Positions 8,099 to 17,631 are shown, counted from the stretch's first letter. The stretch is DNA of 38,842 nt from PKWO01 sp036561005 (GCA_036561005.1 DATBQE010000211.1:1-38842), one strand, 5' to 3'. Numbers and translations: made by a program. Notes: generated by a model from the letters alone, not told the origin.

Positions 8099-8524
8099 AT
8101 GGCAATCGAACGCACCCTGTCGATTATCAAACCCGACGCAGTCGCGAAAAACGTAATCGGCCAAATTTATGCCCGTTTCGAAGCCGCCGGCCTGAAAATC
8201 GTCGCTGCCCGCATGGCGCAATTGTCCCGCGCCGAGGCAGAAGGTTTCTACGCGGTTCACCGCGAACGTCCATTCTTCAAGGATCTGGTCGACTTCATGG
8301 TTTCCGGTCCCGTCATGATTCAGGCATTGGAAGGCGACAACGCCATCGCCAAGAATCGCGAACTGATGGGCGCCACCGACCCGAAGAAGGCAGAAAAAGG
8401 CACGATCCGCGCCGATTTCGCCGATTCGATCGATGCCAACGCTGTGCACGGTTCCGATGCGGCCGAAACCGCCAAGGTTGAAATCTCGTATTTCTTCCCC
8501 GCGTTGAACGTTTATTCGCGTTAA
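8099..8524 (+). CDS. ndk: Nucleoside diphosphate kinase
   Basis: Ndk moves the terminal phosphate of ATP onto other (d)NDPs through a phosphohistidine. The 141-residue length is exactly usual. The N-terminus MAIERTLSIIKPDAV is typical, and the active-site histidine is His117 in the motif NAVHGSDA. The ATG at 8099 is preceded by TTGGAG; an in-frame TTG at 8084 overlaps that site and is unlikely. Only 23 nt separate it from rlmN, so the two are probably cotranscribed. Confidence 0.97.
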   Translation: MAIERTLSIIKPDAVAKNVIGQIYARFEAAGLKIVAARMAQLSRAEAEGFYAVHRERPFFKDLVDFMVSGPVMIQALEGDNAIAKNRELMGATDPKKAEKGTIRADFADSIDANAVHGSDAAETAKVEISYFFPALNVYSR

Positions 8525-8547
8525 TCCGCGAAGTACGAAAGCAATTC

Positions 8548-9717
8548 ATGACGGCCCTCACCAATCTGTTGGATCTCGATCCCGCGCAACTCGTCGCCTA
8601 CTGCGGCGAGTTGGGTGAGAAGCCGTTTCGCGCCAAACAATTGCAACGCTGGATACATCAATTCGGCGTCGGCAATTTCGACGCGATGACCGATCTCGCC
8701 AAATCGCTGCGCGACAAGCTGGCCACGCGTGCGTTTGTCGCAAGCCCGGCCGTGATCAGCGACCACACGTCGACCGACGGCACGCGCAAGTGGCTGCTCG
8801 ATGTGGGGCAGGGCAATGCAGTCGAGACGGTATTTATCCCCGAAGAAAATCGCGGCACGCTTTGCATCTCCACGCAAGCGGGCTGCGCAGTCAATTGCCG
8901 GTTTTGTTCTACCGGCAAACAGGGTTTTAGCCGCAACCTCACGGTCGGCGAAATCATCGGCCAACTCTGGATGGCCGAGTTCGAGTTGCGCAAGACCAAG
9001 GGCGTCGAGCCCGGCCCCAAAGGCGAACGCCAGATTACCAACGTCGTGATGATGGGCATGGGCGAGCCGCTGCTCAACTTCGAGCCGACCGTCACAGCCC
9101 TGAAGCTGATGCTCGACGATAATGCCTACGGCCTGTCGCGCCGCCGCGTGACTCTGTCGACGTCCGGCGTGGTGCCGATGATCGACAAGCTGGCGCAGGA
9201 ATGCCCGGTCGCCATGGCGGTGTCGCTGCACGCCTCGAACGACGCCTTGCGTGACGGTCTGGTGCCGCTCAACAAGAAATATCCGCTCAAGGAATTGATG
9301 GCGGCCTGCAAGCGTTACCTGGAATTCGCGCCGCGCGACTTCATTACGTTTGAATACTGCATGCTCGATGGCGTCAACGACAGCGATGCGAATGCCCGCG
9401 AGCTGGTGGCGCTGGTAAAAAATGGCGCCAATCCGGTGCCGTGCAAATTCAATCTGATCCCTTTCAATCCCTTCCCCGAGTCTGGATTGACGCGTTCGAA
9501 CAATCCGCGCATCAAGGCCTTTGCCCAGGTGCTGATGGACGCGGGTATTGTCACAACCATACGCAAGACGCGCGGAGACGATATCGACGCCGCCTGCGGT
9601 CAACTGGCCGGCGAAGTGCAGGATCGCACGCGCGTGCAGGAACGGATGCAGAAGATGGCCGAGTATCAGCAAAAATTCGGCAAGGATTTTGGTCGCATTG
9701 TGGAGATAACTTCGTGA
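8548..9717 (+). CDS. rlmN: Dual-specificity 23S rRNA A2503 / tRNA A37 C2-methyltransferase RlmN (radical SAM)
   Basis: RlmN methylates C2 of A2503 in 23S rRNA, and of A37 in some tRNAs, by a radical-SAM mechanism. In 389 residues I see the cluster motif CX3CX2C at Cys113, Cys117 and Cys120 (AGCAVNCRFCSTGKQGF), the conserved Cys106 just before it, and near the C-terminus TIRKTRGDDIDAACGQLAG, which contains the mechanistic cysteine that forms the methylated intermediate. Both key cysteine regions are intact, so it should be active. Its TGA overlaps a GTG start of pilW (GTGA), linking it to the following lipoprotein gene. Confidence 0.97.
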   Translation: MTALTNLLDLDPAQLVAYCGELGEKPFRAKQLQRWIHQFGVGNFDAMTDLAKSLRDKLATRAFVASPAVISDHTSTDGTRKWLLDVGQGNAVETVFIPEENRGTLCISTQAGCAVNCRFCSTGKQGFSRNLTVGEIIGQLWMAEFELRKTKGVEPGPKGERQITNVVMMGMGEPLLNFEPTVTALKLMLDDNAYGLSRRRVTLSTSGVVPMIDKLAQECPVAMAVSLHASNDALRDGLVPLNKKYPLKELMAACKRYLEFAPRDFITFEYCMLDGVNDSDANARELVALVKNGANPVPCKFNLIPFNPFPESGLTRSNNPRIKAFAQVLMDAGIVTTIRKTRGDDIDAACGQLAGEVQDRTRVQERMQKMAEYQQKFGKDFGRIVEITS

Positions 9718-10538
9718 GAAAAATCGGAACGCGGATGCACCTGGCGCTTGCCTTGGCTTCATTCTTGTTGCTGACCGGCTGTGCGAATCATCGCAGCAGC
9801 GGCGGCAACAGTAGCGGGGAAAGGTCGGCCGACGGCGAACTGCCGACCATGTCGGACCAAACCTCTGCGCAAAAACGCGCGTCGATCAATCTTGAACTCG
9901 CCGTGGGCTACTACCAGCGTCACGAAAACAGCGTTGCACTCGACAAGATCAAGCTCGCGCTTGCGGCTGACCCTGATTATTCGCAAGCCTACGACATGCG
10001 CGCCCTGATTTATATGGACATGCAGGAAACGCATCTTGCGGAAGAAAATTTTCTGCATGCGTTGCGTCTCGCGCCGAACAATCCCGAGTACAACAACAAC
10101 TACGGCTGGTTCCTCTGCAGCAATGGTCGCGAACGCGAGTCGTTGACGTACTTCGAAACGGCGATCAAGGATCGCAACTATTCGTCGCCTGCCGTGGCCA
10201 TGGATAATGCCGGCATGTGCAACATGAAATTGAACAACATGCTCGAAGCGGAAAAATATTTTAAACGGGCCTTCAATTTCGATCCAAGCAATCTGAAGGT
10301 CAACGAAAATCTGGCGCGCCTGTACTACACGCGAAAAGAATACGATCAGGCGAAGTTCTACATCGGACGCCTGATCAAGGCCAATGTTACCGACGCAAGC
10401 GTATTGTGGCTTGGCATCCGTATTGCGCACAAGAGTGGCGATCGCATGACTGAAGGCGCACTTGGCGCCGAATTGCAACGCTATCACGCAGACTCCATTC
10501 AGTATGCGTCGTTTCAGCGCGAGGCGTTCGATGAGTGA
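9714..10538 (+). CDS. pilW: Type IV pilus biogenesis/stability lipoprotein PilW (PilF), TPR protein
   Basis: The 274-residue product has a lipoprotein signal peptide (LLLTGC, Cys23 if started at the GTG) followed by a series of tetratricopeptide repeats (for example YDMRALIYMDMQETHLAEENF, NNNYGWFLCSNGRERESL, and NENLARLYYTRKEYDQAKFY). PilW/PilF is the outer-membrane pilotin that assists assembly of the PilQ secretin. The GTG at 9714 overlaps the rlmN stop; an ATG at 9735 is the alternative and would shorten the signal peptide to an atypical form. The position between rlmN and rodZ/ispG is the usual one in betaproteobacteria. The gene overlaps rodZ by 8 nt. Confidence 0.9.
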   Translation: MRKIGTRMHLALALASFLLLTGCANHRSSGGNSSGERSADGELPTMSDQTSAQKRASINLELAVGYYQRHENSVALDKIKLALAADPDYSQAYDMRALIYMDMQETHLAEENFLHALRLAPNNPEYNNNYGWFLCSNGRERESLTYFETAIKDRNYSSPAVAMDNAGMCNMKLNNMLEAEKYFKRAFNFDPSNLKVNENLARLYYTRKEYDQAKFYIGRLIKANVTDASVLWLGIRIAHKSGDRMTEGALGAELQRYHADSIQYASFQREAFDE

Positions 10539-11685
10539 GGTAGCGCCCAACGACTTGCCCGAAGACGAGCAGACGGCGCCGCGGCAAATCAAACATTCGC
10601 TTGGCGAGCAACTTTCCGCAGAGCGTGAAGCCAAAGGCTGGACGGTCGAATATGTCGCCGGTCAATTGAACCTGGCGACGCGGCAGATTCAGGCGCTTGA
10701 AAGTGACAATTATGCCGCGTTGCCGGGCATGGCCAGCGTGCGCGGATTTGTGCGTGCCTATGCCAAGCTGTTGCGCATCGATGCGAATCCGCTGGTCGCC
10801 CTGATCGCTGCCGAGCAGATCACGCCGAACCTGCCGCTTGAGCCGCGGCCGAATGTAAAGGCGGCGCCTTTTTCCGAAAGCCGCCTGTCGGGAGGCAGCC
10901 AGCGTAACAGCCCGATCAAGGGTATTTTGATCGCAATTGTTTTCGTGCTGCTGGCGCTGGCGATTATCGGTGTCGAACATTTTGGAGGCTGGCCAACCTT
11001 GTCGGAGTCGCTTTCCTCCCAGTTCAAGGAGTTGTCGTCTGCCTCGGCCACATCGGGATCGACGCCAGCCGGTGAAAATCACGAACTGGCTGATGATTCG
11101 AATGTTGCAGCCAAACCGATTCAGGATACCGCCGAGAGTCCGCCCAAGGATGCGTCAGCGCCCATATCTGCACCGCTTGCAAGTGCAGAAGCCCCCGTGA
11201 AATCGCCAGGGTCAGCTGCACAAAGCGGCACCGGTGCAGGTGCCACCGTGCCGGCACAGCCTGCCAAGCCTGTTTCGGCGGACGTGCCGCACAATTTTCC
11301 GGCAAGCGCGCCGCCAGGCGTGACGTCTGGTGCGCCGTCTACCACTACCACCCCGGTAGTTGTTGCGGCGCCAGTGCTTGCGCCCGCCAAAGCCAAGCCT
11401 GAGCCGGTTGCACCGGCAAAGCCAGAGCTCCCGCGACAAGCGAGTCCTGGGAAGAAGAAACTACAGCTCACTGCTCGGGAGAATTCCTGGGTTGAAGTGC
11501 GCGAGGGTAATAATGTTGTGTTGTCGCGCTTGCTGAAAGCCGGCGAGAGCGAAAGCCTGGATGTGGCAGGCGGCGCCTTCCTGGTCATCGGCAATGCCGC
11601 AGGCGTGGACGTGAGCTTCGCCGGACAACCGCTGCCATCGAAGACCGATCCCAAGAGCAATGTCGGTCGCCTCAGTTTGAAATAG
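10531..11685 (+). CDS. rodZ: RodZ-like helix-turn-helix membrane protein (HTH_25, TM, DUF4115)
   Basis: The 384-residue protein has a cytoplasmic N-terminal helix-turn-helix domain (about 25-95, LGEQLSAEREAKGWTVEYVA and later FVRAYAKLL), a single membrane segment (GILIAIVFVLLALAIIGV, about 130-150), a long Pro/Ala/Ser-rich periplasmic linker, and a C-terminal beta-rich DUF4115 domain starting at KKLQLTARENSWVEV. RodZ links MreB filaments to the cell-wall elongation machinery and helps keep rod shape. The domain order matches the family. The ATG overlaps the pilW stop, so expression is probably coupled. The linker is low in complexity and likely disordered. Confidence 0.88.
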   Translation: MSEVAPNDLPEDEQTAPRQIKHSLGEQLSAEREAKGWTVEYVAGQLNLATRQIQALESDNYAALPGMASVRGFVRAYAKLLRIDANPLVALIAAEQITPNLPLEPRPNVKAAPFSESRLSGGSQRNSPIKGILIAIVFVLLALAIIGVEHFGGWPTLSESLSSQFKELSSASATSGSTPAGENHELADDSNVAAKPIQDTAESPPKDASAPISAPLASAEAPVKSPGSAAQSGTGAGATVPAQPAKPVSADVPHNFPASAPPGVTSGAPSTTTTPVVVAAPVLAPAKAKPEPVAPAKPELPRQASPGKKKLQLTARENSWVEVREGNNVVLSRLLKAGESESLDVAGGAFLVIGNAAGVDVSFAGQPLPSKTDPKSNVGRLSLK

Positions 11686-11690
11686 GAATT

Positions 11691-12962
11691 ATGTCACTGC
11701 CTAACACTCCCATTGCGTCCGGACCATTGACCCGGCGTGCCAGCCGCGTTGCTACCGTGTCCTATGGCACGCGCGCAGTTCGCGTAGGCGGCAGCGCCCC
11801 GGTGGTCGTGCAATCGATGACCAATACCGATACGGCAGACGCCATCGGCACCGCCATTCAAGTGCGCGATCTGGCGCGCGCGGGCTCGGAAATGGTACGC
11901 ATCACCGTCAATACGCCCGAGGCCGCGGAGGCCGTGCCGGCGATACGCGAGCAATTGGACCGCATGGAAGTCGATGTGCCGCTGGTGGGCGATTTCCATT
12001 ACAACGGCCACAAGCTCCTGTCCGACTATCCCGAATGTGCCCGTGCACTGTCGAAGTACCGCATCAATCCCGGCAACGTCGGGCAGGGCGCCAAGCGCGA
12101 TACGCAATTCGCCCAGATGATCGAAATTGCCTGCCGTTATGACAAGCCGGTACGTATCGGTGTCAATTGGGGCAGCCTCGATCAAAGCTTGCTGGCCCGT
12201 ATCATGGATGAAAATGCCCAGCGCGCCGAACCCTGGAGCGCACAGGCTGTCATGTATGAGGCATTAATTACATCGGCCATCGAAAACGCCAAACGGGCGG
12301 AAGAAGTCGGCCTGGCGGGTGACAAGATTATTCTGTCGTGCAAGGTGTCGGGTGTGCAGGACCTGATTGCCGTTTATCGCGAGCTGGCGCGCCGTTGCGA
12401 CTATCCCTTGCACCTCGGCTTGACCGAGGCCGGTATGGGCAGCAAAGGCATTGTTGCCTCGACAGCGGCGTTGTCGGTGCTGTTGCAGGAAGGCATAGGC
12501 GATACCATTCGCGTATCTCTGACTCCGGAACCGGGTGGAGACCGCACCAGGGAAGTCATCGTCGCACAAGAGATCCTGCAAACCATGGGCTTGCGCAAGT
12601 TCACGCCCATGGTGATTGCCTGCCCGGGATGCGGCCGCACGACATCCACCGTATTCCAGGAATTGGCCGATCGCATCCAGACTTATTTGCGCGACCAGAT
12701 GCCGCAATGGAAAAAGCAGTATCCGGGTGTTGAAGCAATGAACGTGGCAGTCATGGGATGCATCGTCAATGGCCCGGGCGAGTCGAAGCATGCCAACATC
12801 GGTATCAGCCTGCCGGGTACCGGAGAAACGCCTGCGGCACCGGTGTTCGTTGATGGCAGCAAAACCGTAACGCTGCGCGGCGACAATATCGCAGAGGAAT
12901 TTCAGGCCATCGTGCTGGACTATGTTCAGACGCGCTATGGCAAGCAGGCCGCAACCGCGTAA
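11691..12962 (+). CDS. ispG: 4-hydroxy-3-methylbut-2-enyl diphosphate synthase (IspG)
   Basis: IspG converts methylerythritol cyclodiphosphate to HMBPP in the MEP pathway of isoprenoid synthesis, using a [4Fe-4S] cluster. The 423-residue length fits the proteobacterial form without the extra central domain. The N-terminal TIM-barrel region carries VVVQSMTNTDTAD. The cluster cysteines are visible in VIACPGCGRTT and VMGCIVNGPGES. The ribosome binding site is AGGA, and the start lies 5 nt after rodZ, so it is in the rlmN-pilW-rodZ-ispG operon. Confidence 0.97.
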   Translation: MSLPNTPIASGPLTRRASRVATVSYGTRAVRVGGSAPVVVQSMTNTDTADAIGTAIQVRDLARAGSEMVRITVNTPEAAEAVPAIREQLDRMEVDVPLVGDFHYNGHKLLSDYPECARALSKYRINPGNVGQGAKRDTQFAQMIEIACRYDKPVRIGVNWGSLDQSLLARIMDENAQRAEPWSAQAVMYEALITSAIENAKRAEEVGLAGDKIILSCKVSGVQDLIAVYRELARRCDYPLHLGLTEAGMGSKGIVASTAALSVLLQEGIGDTIRVSLTPEPGGDRTREVIVAQEILQTMGLRKFTPMVIACPGCGRTTSTVFQELADRIQTYLRDQMPQWKKQYPGVEAMNVAVMGCIVNGPGESKHANIGISLPGTGETPAAPVFVDGSKTVTLRGDNIAEEFQAIVLDYVQTRYGKQAATA

Positions 12963-13040
12963 TCGACGGCCTGCCTAATATCAATCACGGCAGCCGAACC
13001 AAGCTGCAATGCAAGTTTCAACTATAACGGTCAGTCAAGA

Positions 13041-14387
13041 ATGGCAGAGAACAAGAAAGTGGAAAAAATCTTCGGTGTGAAAGGCATGAACGATGTCTTG
13101 CCTGCCGATGCCCCGCTGTGGGAGTTGTTTGAAAATACCGTGCAAACGGTCTTGAAGAGCTATGGTTTCCAGCAAATCCGCACCCCTATTGTCGAGCCGA
13201 CGTCGTTGTTTGCGCGCGGCCTCGGCGAAGTCACCGATATCGTCGAGAAGGAAATGTATTCCTTCGTCGACTCGATGAATGGCGATGCGCTGACCCTGCG
13301 CCCCGAATCCACGGCCGGCATCGTGCGTTCCGTGATCGAGCATAACCTGACCTACGAAGGCCCCAAGCGCCTCTGGTATACCGGGCCGATGTTCCGCCAC
13401 GAAAAACCGCAGCGCGGTCGCTATCGTCAATTTCATCAGATTGGTGCCGAAGCGCTTGGTTTTGCCGGCCCCGACATCGATGCAGAACTGATCATCATGT
13501 GCCAGCGCCTGTGGGACGACCTTGGCTTGCAGGACGTGCGGCTCGAATTGAACTCGATTGGCGACGCCGAAGAGCGTAACCGGCATCGTACTGACCTGAT
13601 TACCTATTTCGAGAAACACGCGGACTTGCTCGACGCCGAGGCCAAGCGCAGGCTGCATACCAATCCACTGCGCATACTCGACACCAAGAATCCCGCCATG
13701 CAGGAAATGGTCAATGCCGCGCCGCAATTGCTGGACTATCTCGGCGATGTGTCGCGCGCCCACTTTGAAGGCGTGCAAAAAATTCTGCGACACAATAATG
13801 TGCCGTTCTCCATCAACCCGCGTCTCGTGCGCGGCATGGACTACTATAATCGCACCGTATTCGAATGGGTCACTGATCAGCTCGGTTCCCAAGGCACCGT
13901 GTGCGGAGGCGGACGGTATGATCCATTGATCGAAATGATCGGCGGCAAACCGACACCAGCGTGCGGTTTCGCCATGGGCGTGGAGCGCCTGCTCGAACTG
14001 ATGAAGGCGAGCGGCGAACAATTGGCACCGAACCAATGCGACGTCTATGTTGTCCATCAGGGCGAAGATGCGCAACTGCAGGCTTTTGTGCTGGCGGAGC
14101 GATTGCGCGATGCCGGCCTCGATGTTGTGTTACATTGCGCCTCGGTCAATGGTATCGGCAAATTCCAGGCGCAGATGAAGCGCGCTGATGCCAGCGGCGC
14201 AGCCTATGCCGTCATTATCGGCGAAGACGAAATGGCCAAGGGCGTTGCATCGGTCAAGGCCATGCGTGCAGAAGGCGAGAGCCAGCAGACCAGCGTGCCC
14301 TTCGACCAACTGGTGGAGCACGTCGTTGACCAGATCATCGGCAGTGCCGAACACGACCATTCCGAACACGTTCATTATCATCACTAA
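13041..14387 (+). CDS. hisS: Histidyl-tRNA synthetase with a histidine-rich C-terminal tail
   Basis: This class II aminoacyl-tRNA synthetase charges tRNA-His. The 448 residues include motif 2 (MFRHEKPQRGRYRQFHQIG), the histidine-binding loop LVRGMDYYNRTVFEW, motif 3 (GFAMGVERL) and a C-terminal anticodon-binding domain. The last dozen residues, EHDHSEHVHYHH, form a histidine-rich tail beyond the usual end of the fold. It may bind metal ions, but that is a guess. The gene follows ispG by 78 nt and is followed 14 nt later by yfgM, the usual order. Confidence 0.97.
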   Translation: MAENKKVEKIFGVKGMNDVLPADAPLWELFENTVQTVLKSYGFQQIRTPIVEPTSLFARGLGEVTDIVEKEMYSFVDSMNGDALTLRPESTAGIVRSVIEHNLTYEGPKRLWYTGPMFRHEKPQRGRYRQFHQIGAEALGFAGPDIDAELIIMCQRLWDDLGLQDVRLELNSIGDAEERNRHRTDLITYFEKHADLLDAEAKRRLHTNPLRILDTKNPAMQEMVNAAPQLLDYLGDVSRAHFEGVQKILRHNNVPFSINPRLVRGMDYYNRTVFEWVTDQLGSQGTVCGGGRYDPLIEMIGGKPTPACGFAMGVERLLELMKASGEQLAPNQCDVYVVHQGEDAQLQAFVLAERLRDAGLDVVLHCASVNGIGKFQAQMKRADASGAAYAVIIGEDEMAKGVASVKAMRAEGESQQTSVPFDQLVEHVVDQIIGSAEHDHSEHVHYHH

Positions 14388-14401
14388 TATCTCATAACAT
14401 C

Positions 14402-15058
14402 ATGGCATACGATCTCGAAGAACAAGAACAACTGGACATGCTCAAGGCATGGTGGGCAAAGTACGGCAACCTGATCACCTGGGTGCTCATTGCCGCACTG
14501 GCGGCGTTTGCCGGCTGGACCTATTGGAACAAAACCCAGCAGAGTCATAATCAGGAAGCCGCGAGCCTGTACAAGGTTATGCAAACGGCGGTCGAAGCCA
14601 AGGACAACGCCAAGATGCAAACGGCAGCCGCCGACATCCGCAAGACCTATGCCGGTACCGTCTACGCCCAGTTTGCCGCCTTGGCAGTTGCCAAATCGGC
14701 GGCCGAAGCCAACGACCTGAAAGGCGCGAAAGTACAGCTGCAATGGGTGATCGACAGTGCCTTCAACGATGAATTCGTTGCCATCGCCAAGGTGCGCCTG
14801 GCAGGTGTGCTGATGGACGAAAAATCCTACGACGATGCAATGAAGCTGCTCTCCGGTGATGTTCCGTCCCCGCTTCAGGCGCTGGTGCTCGACCGCAAGG
14901 GTGATATCCTGGTTGCGCAAAACAAGATTGTCGAAGCACGCGCCATGTACCAAAGCGCGATCGACAAGACCGAGGACAAGAGTCCGGCACGGCAATTGAT
15001 CCAGGCCAAGCTCGATGCCATCGGTGGCGCGACTGTTGTGGCGAAAAGCGCAGCTTGA
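14402..15058 (+). CDS. yfgM: YfgM family TPR membrane protein (ancillary SecYEG translocon subunit)
   Basis: The 218-residue protein has a short cytoplasmic N-terminus (MAYDLEEQEQLDMLKAWW), one membrane segment (LITWVLIAALAAFAGWTYW, about 23-41) and a periplasmic part with TPR-like helices. In E. coli YfgM associates with the SecYEG translocon and periplasmic chaperones such as PpiD. The N-terminal motif and the place between hisS and bamB are characteristic. It shares the hisS transcript and lies 86 nt before bamB. Confidence 0.88.
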   Translation: MAYDLEEQEQLDMLKAWWAKYGNLITWVLIAALAAFAGWTYWNKTQQSHNQEAASLYKVMQTAVEAKDNAKMQTAAADIRKTYAGTVYAQFAALAVAKSAAEANDLKGAKVQLQWVIDSAFNDEFVAIAKVRLAGVLMDEKSYDDAMKLLSGDVPSPLQALVLDRKGDILVAQNKIVEARAMYQSAIDKTEDKSPARQLIQAKLDAIGGATVVAKSAA

Positions 15059-15144
15059 CGTCGCCAAATGAATCTGCTCGCGGTGGGGCAATTGTCCGCG
15101 CCGAACAACGAACAAAGCCAGGCCTGAAGATAAAAGGGGAAAAA

Positions 15145-16281
15145 ATGCGTATTGCGGTGAAACTCGCGGGTGCGGCGACCATAGCCTTGTTGGCGGGATG
15201 TTCCATTTTTCACAGGGACCCGCCCAAGAATCCACCGTCTGCACTGATTGAGTTCAAGCAGACGCTCGCTGTGCGCCAGGTATGGCACGACTCGGTCGGC
15301 AAGGGCGGCGATTACACGTTCTCCCCGGCGCTGCTTGGCGACAGCATGGTTGCAGCCGGTGAAGACGGTACCATCACACGCATCGACGCGGCCAAAGGCC
15401 GTCCGCTGTGGCGCATTTCCGCCGGCATGCATTTGACCGCCGGTGTCGGTGCCGACGGTAATACCATTGCGGTAGTTGGCGACAAAGGCCAGGTCATGGC
15501 ATTCGACGGCGATGGGAAATTGCGCTGGAAGGCGCAAGCGACAAGCGAAGTCCTGTCCGCTCCGGCTGTTGGCGGCGGCATGGTGATTATTCGCAGCGTC
15601 GACAACCGCATTCTCGCGTTCGACGTGGCAACCGGCGAAAAGCGCTGGAATCTGCAGCGCACCGTGCCGCCATTGACCTTGCGCACTGCGCCGGGCATTG
15701 TGATCGGCAACGACACGGCCTACGTTGCCTTGCCGGGTGGCCATTTACTGGCCCTGCAGATTGCGACCGGCGCTGCGCGCTGGGAAATCGCTGTGGGTGA
15801 GCCGCGCGGCGCGACGGAACTCGAGCGTGTTGCCGACATTTCCGGGTCGCCAGTGCTGATCGGCGGCGATGTGTGCGCCGTCTCCTACCAGGGACGCGTC
15901 GGCTGCTTTGAAATCAGGACCGGCAATGCGCGTTGGACCAAGAACCTGTCGAGCACGGTCGGTATCGGCGTCGATGAACGCTTCGTGCTCGCTGCCGACG
16001 ACAAGGGCACGGTCAGCGCTTTTGCGCGCGACACCGGCTCCTCTGTCTGGACCAGCAAGACGCTCGCTTATCGCGAATTGTCCAACCCTGTTTCATTCGG
16101 CCGTGCCGTCGGCGTGGGCGATTACCAGGGTTATATCCATTTCCTGTCGCGCGAAGACGGCTCGATGCTGGCACGCGTTGCGACCGACGGCAGCCGCATC
16201 ATCGTCGCGCCCCTGCTGTACCAGAACAATGTCATTTACCAAACCCAATCCGGAGAAATAGTCGCCTACACGGCAGACTAA
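15145..16281 (+). CDS. bamB: Outer membrane protein assembly factor BamB
   Basis: BamB is the beta-propeller lipoprotein of the BAM complex, which folds outer-membrane proteins. The 378-residue product starts with a lipoprotein signal (ALLAGC, Cys19), followed by repeated PQQ-type blades (for example DAAKGRPLWRI, FDGDGKLRWKAQ, FDVATGEKRWNL and EIRTGNARWTKN), consistent with eight blades. The frame is open back to the yfgM stop, but the ATG at 15145 has an AAAGGGG site about 5 nt upstream and begins the signal peptide, so I use it. It is followed 6 nt later by der. Confidence 0.95.
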   Translation: MRIAVKLAGAATIALLAGCSIFHRDPPKNPPSALIEFKQTLAVRQVWHDSVGKGGDYTFSPALLGDSMVAAGEDGTITRIDAAKGRPLWRISAGMHLTAGVGADGNTIAVVGDKGQVMAFDGDGKLRWKAQATSEVLSAPAVGGGMVIIRSVDNRILAFDVATGEKRWNLQRTVPPLTLRTAPGIVIGNDTAYVALPGGHLLALQIATGAARWEIAVGEPRGATELERVADISGSPVLIGGDVCAVSYQGRVGCFEIRTGNARWTKNLSSTVGIGVDERFVLAADDKGTVSAFARDTGSSVWTSKTLAYRELSNPVSFGRAVGVGDYQGYIHFLSREDGSMLARVATDGSRIIVAPLLYQNNVIYQTQSGEIVAYTAD

Positions 16282-16287
16282 TTGTTG

Positions 16288-17631
16288 ATGAAGCCAGTAA
16301 TCGCCTTAGTAGGTCGCCCGAATGTCGGCAAATCCACGCTGTTCAACCGGCTCACGCGCTCGCGCGATGCGTTGGTTGCCGATCTGCCCGGCTTGACCCG
16401 CGACAGGCATTACGGCGAAGGCCGTGTCGGTGAGCGCCCGTTTCTCGTCATTGACACCGGCGGCTTCGAGCCGGTTGCCAAGGAAGGCATCATGCACGAG
16501 ATGGCCAAGCAGACCAAGCAGGCCGTCGCGGAAGCCGATATCGTCATTTTTATCGTCGATGGGAGGCAAGGCCTGACCCCGCACGACAAAACAATCACCG
16601 ATTTTTTGCGCAAATCGGGCCGTTCGGTCATGCTGGTGGTGAACAAGTCCGAAGGTATGAAATACACTTCGGTCGCGGCAGACTTCTACGAACTGGGGCT
16701 GGGCGATCCGTATGTGATCTCGGCTGCCCACGGCGATGGCGTGGCCGACCTGGTGGAAGAATCGCTGGACATGGCATTTGCCAAGCGTCCGGCCGAAGAA
16801 GAAAAACCGGACCAAATGCAAGACAGCATCAAGCTGGCCATCGTTGGCCGGCCGAACGTCGGCAAATCGACCTTGGTGAACACGTTGCTGGGCGAAGAAC
16901 GCGTGATCGCGTTTGACATGCCCGGCACCACGCGCGATTCGATCGAGATCGATTTCGAACGCGACGGGCGTTCCTACACGCTGATCGACACGGCGGGCAT
17001 ACGCAGACGCGGAAAGGTCTTCGAAGCAATTGAAAAATTCTCGGTGGTCAAGACCCTGCAGTCGATCTCCGAAGCCAATGTCGTGCTGCTGCTGCTCGAT
17101 GCGCAGCAGGACATTTCCGAACAGGACGCGCATATCGCAGGCTTCATTCTGGAGTCGGGCAGGGCGCTGGTCGTCGGTGTCAACAAGTGGGACGGCCTGA
17201 CGAGCGACAGGCGCGACGAGATCAAAATGGATATCGAGCGCAAACTCAACTTCCTGTCGTTTGCGAAATTCCATTTCATCTCGGCGCTGAAGTCGACCGG
17301 CATCGGGCCCTTGATCAAATCGGTCAATGCAGCCTATGCGGCTGCGACCATTAATTTGTCGACCCCGAAACTGACACGCGCCTTGCTCGAAGCTGTCGAG
17401 CATCAGCAGCCTCGACGCAAAGCGTCAATCCGGCCTAAAATGCGGTATGCCCATCAAGGCGGGCAAAATCCGCCTATCGTGGTTATCCACGGCAATGCGT
17501 TGGAAGCGATTGACGACAGCTACAAACGTTACCTCGAAAAACATTTCCGTGAAACTTTTTCGCTGGTGGGAACTCCATTACGTATCGAGTTCAAATCAGG
17601 GAGAAATCCGTTCGCCAGGCACGAAAAATAG
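16288..17631 (+). CDS. der: Ribosome biogenesis GTPase Der (EngA)
   Basis: Der is an essential GTPase with two tandem G domains that acts in 50S subunit maturation. In 447 residues both domains are visible: G1 loops GRPNVGKSTLFN (about 9-20) and GRPNVGKSTLVN (about 188), each with its DLPGLTRDR or DMPGTTRDS switch, and the NKSE / NKWD specificity motifs. The C-terminal KH-like domain includes RPKMRYAHQGGQNPP. Two in-frame TTG codons precede the ATG at 16288 and are less likely starts. The yfgM-bamB-der order is the standard one. Confidence 0.97.
   Translation: MKPVIALVGRPNVGKSTLFNRLTRSRDALVADLPGLTRDRHYGEGRVGERPFLVIDTGGFEPVAKEGIMHEMAKQTKQAVAEADIVIFIVDGRQGLTPHDKTITDFLRKSGRSVMLVVNKSEGMKYTSVAADFYELGLGDPYVISAAHGDGVADLVEESLDMAFAKRPAEEEKPDQMQDSIKLAIVGRPNVGKSTLVNTLLGEERVIAFDMPGTTRDSIEIDFERDGRSYTLIDTAGIRRRGKVFEAIEKFSVVKTLQSISEANVVLLLLDAQQDISEQDAHIAGFILESGRALVVGVNKWDGLTSDRRDEIKMDIERKLNFLSFAKFHFISALKSTGIGPLIKSVNAAYAAATINLSTPKLTRALLEAVEHQQPRRKASIRPKMRYAHQGGQNPPIVVIHGNALEAIDDSYKRYLEKHFRETFSLVGTPLRIEFKSGRNPFARHEK

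Noticed and set aside
8521..9762. 413-codon open frame on the minus strand opposite rlmN
   Set aside because: It is an antisense shadow of a GC-rich gene. Its translation is His/Arg/Gln-rich without domain motifs, and the plus strand has a complete, motif-rich RlmN.
13035..14075. 346-codon antisense frame opposite hisS
   Set aside because: Composition (His, Phe, Gln, Arg-rich) is typical of the complement of synthetase codons; no start signal or motif. A similar frame opposite der (16306-17403) was rejected for the same reason.
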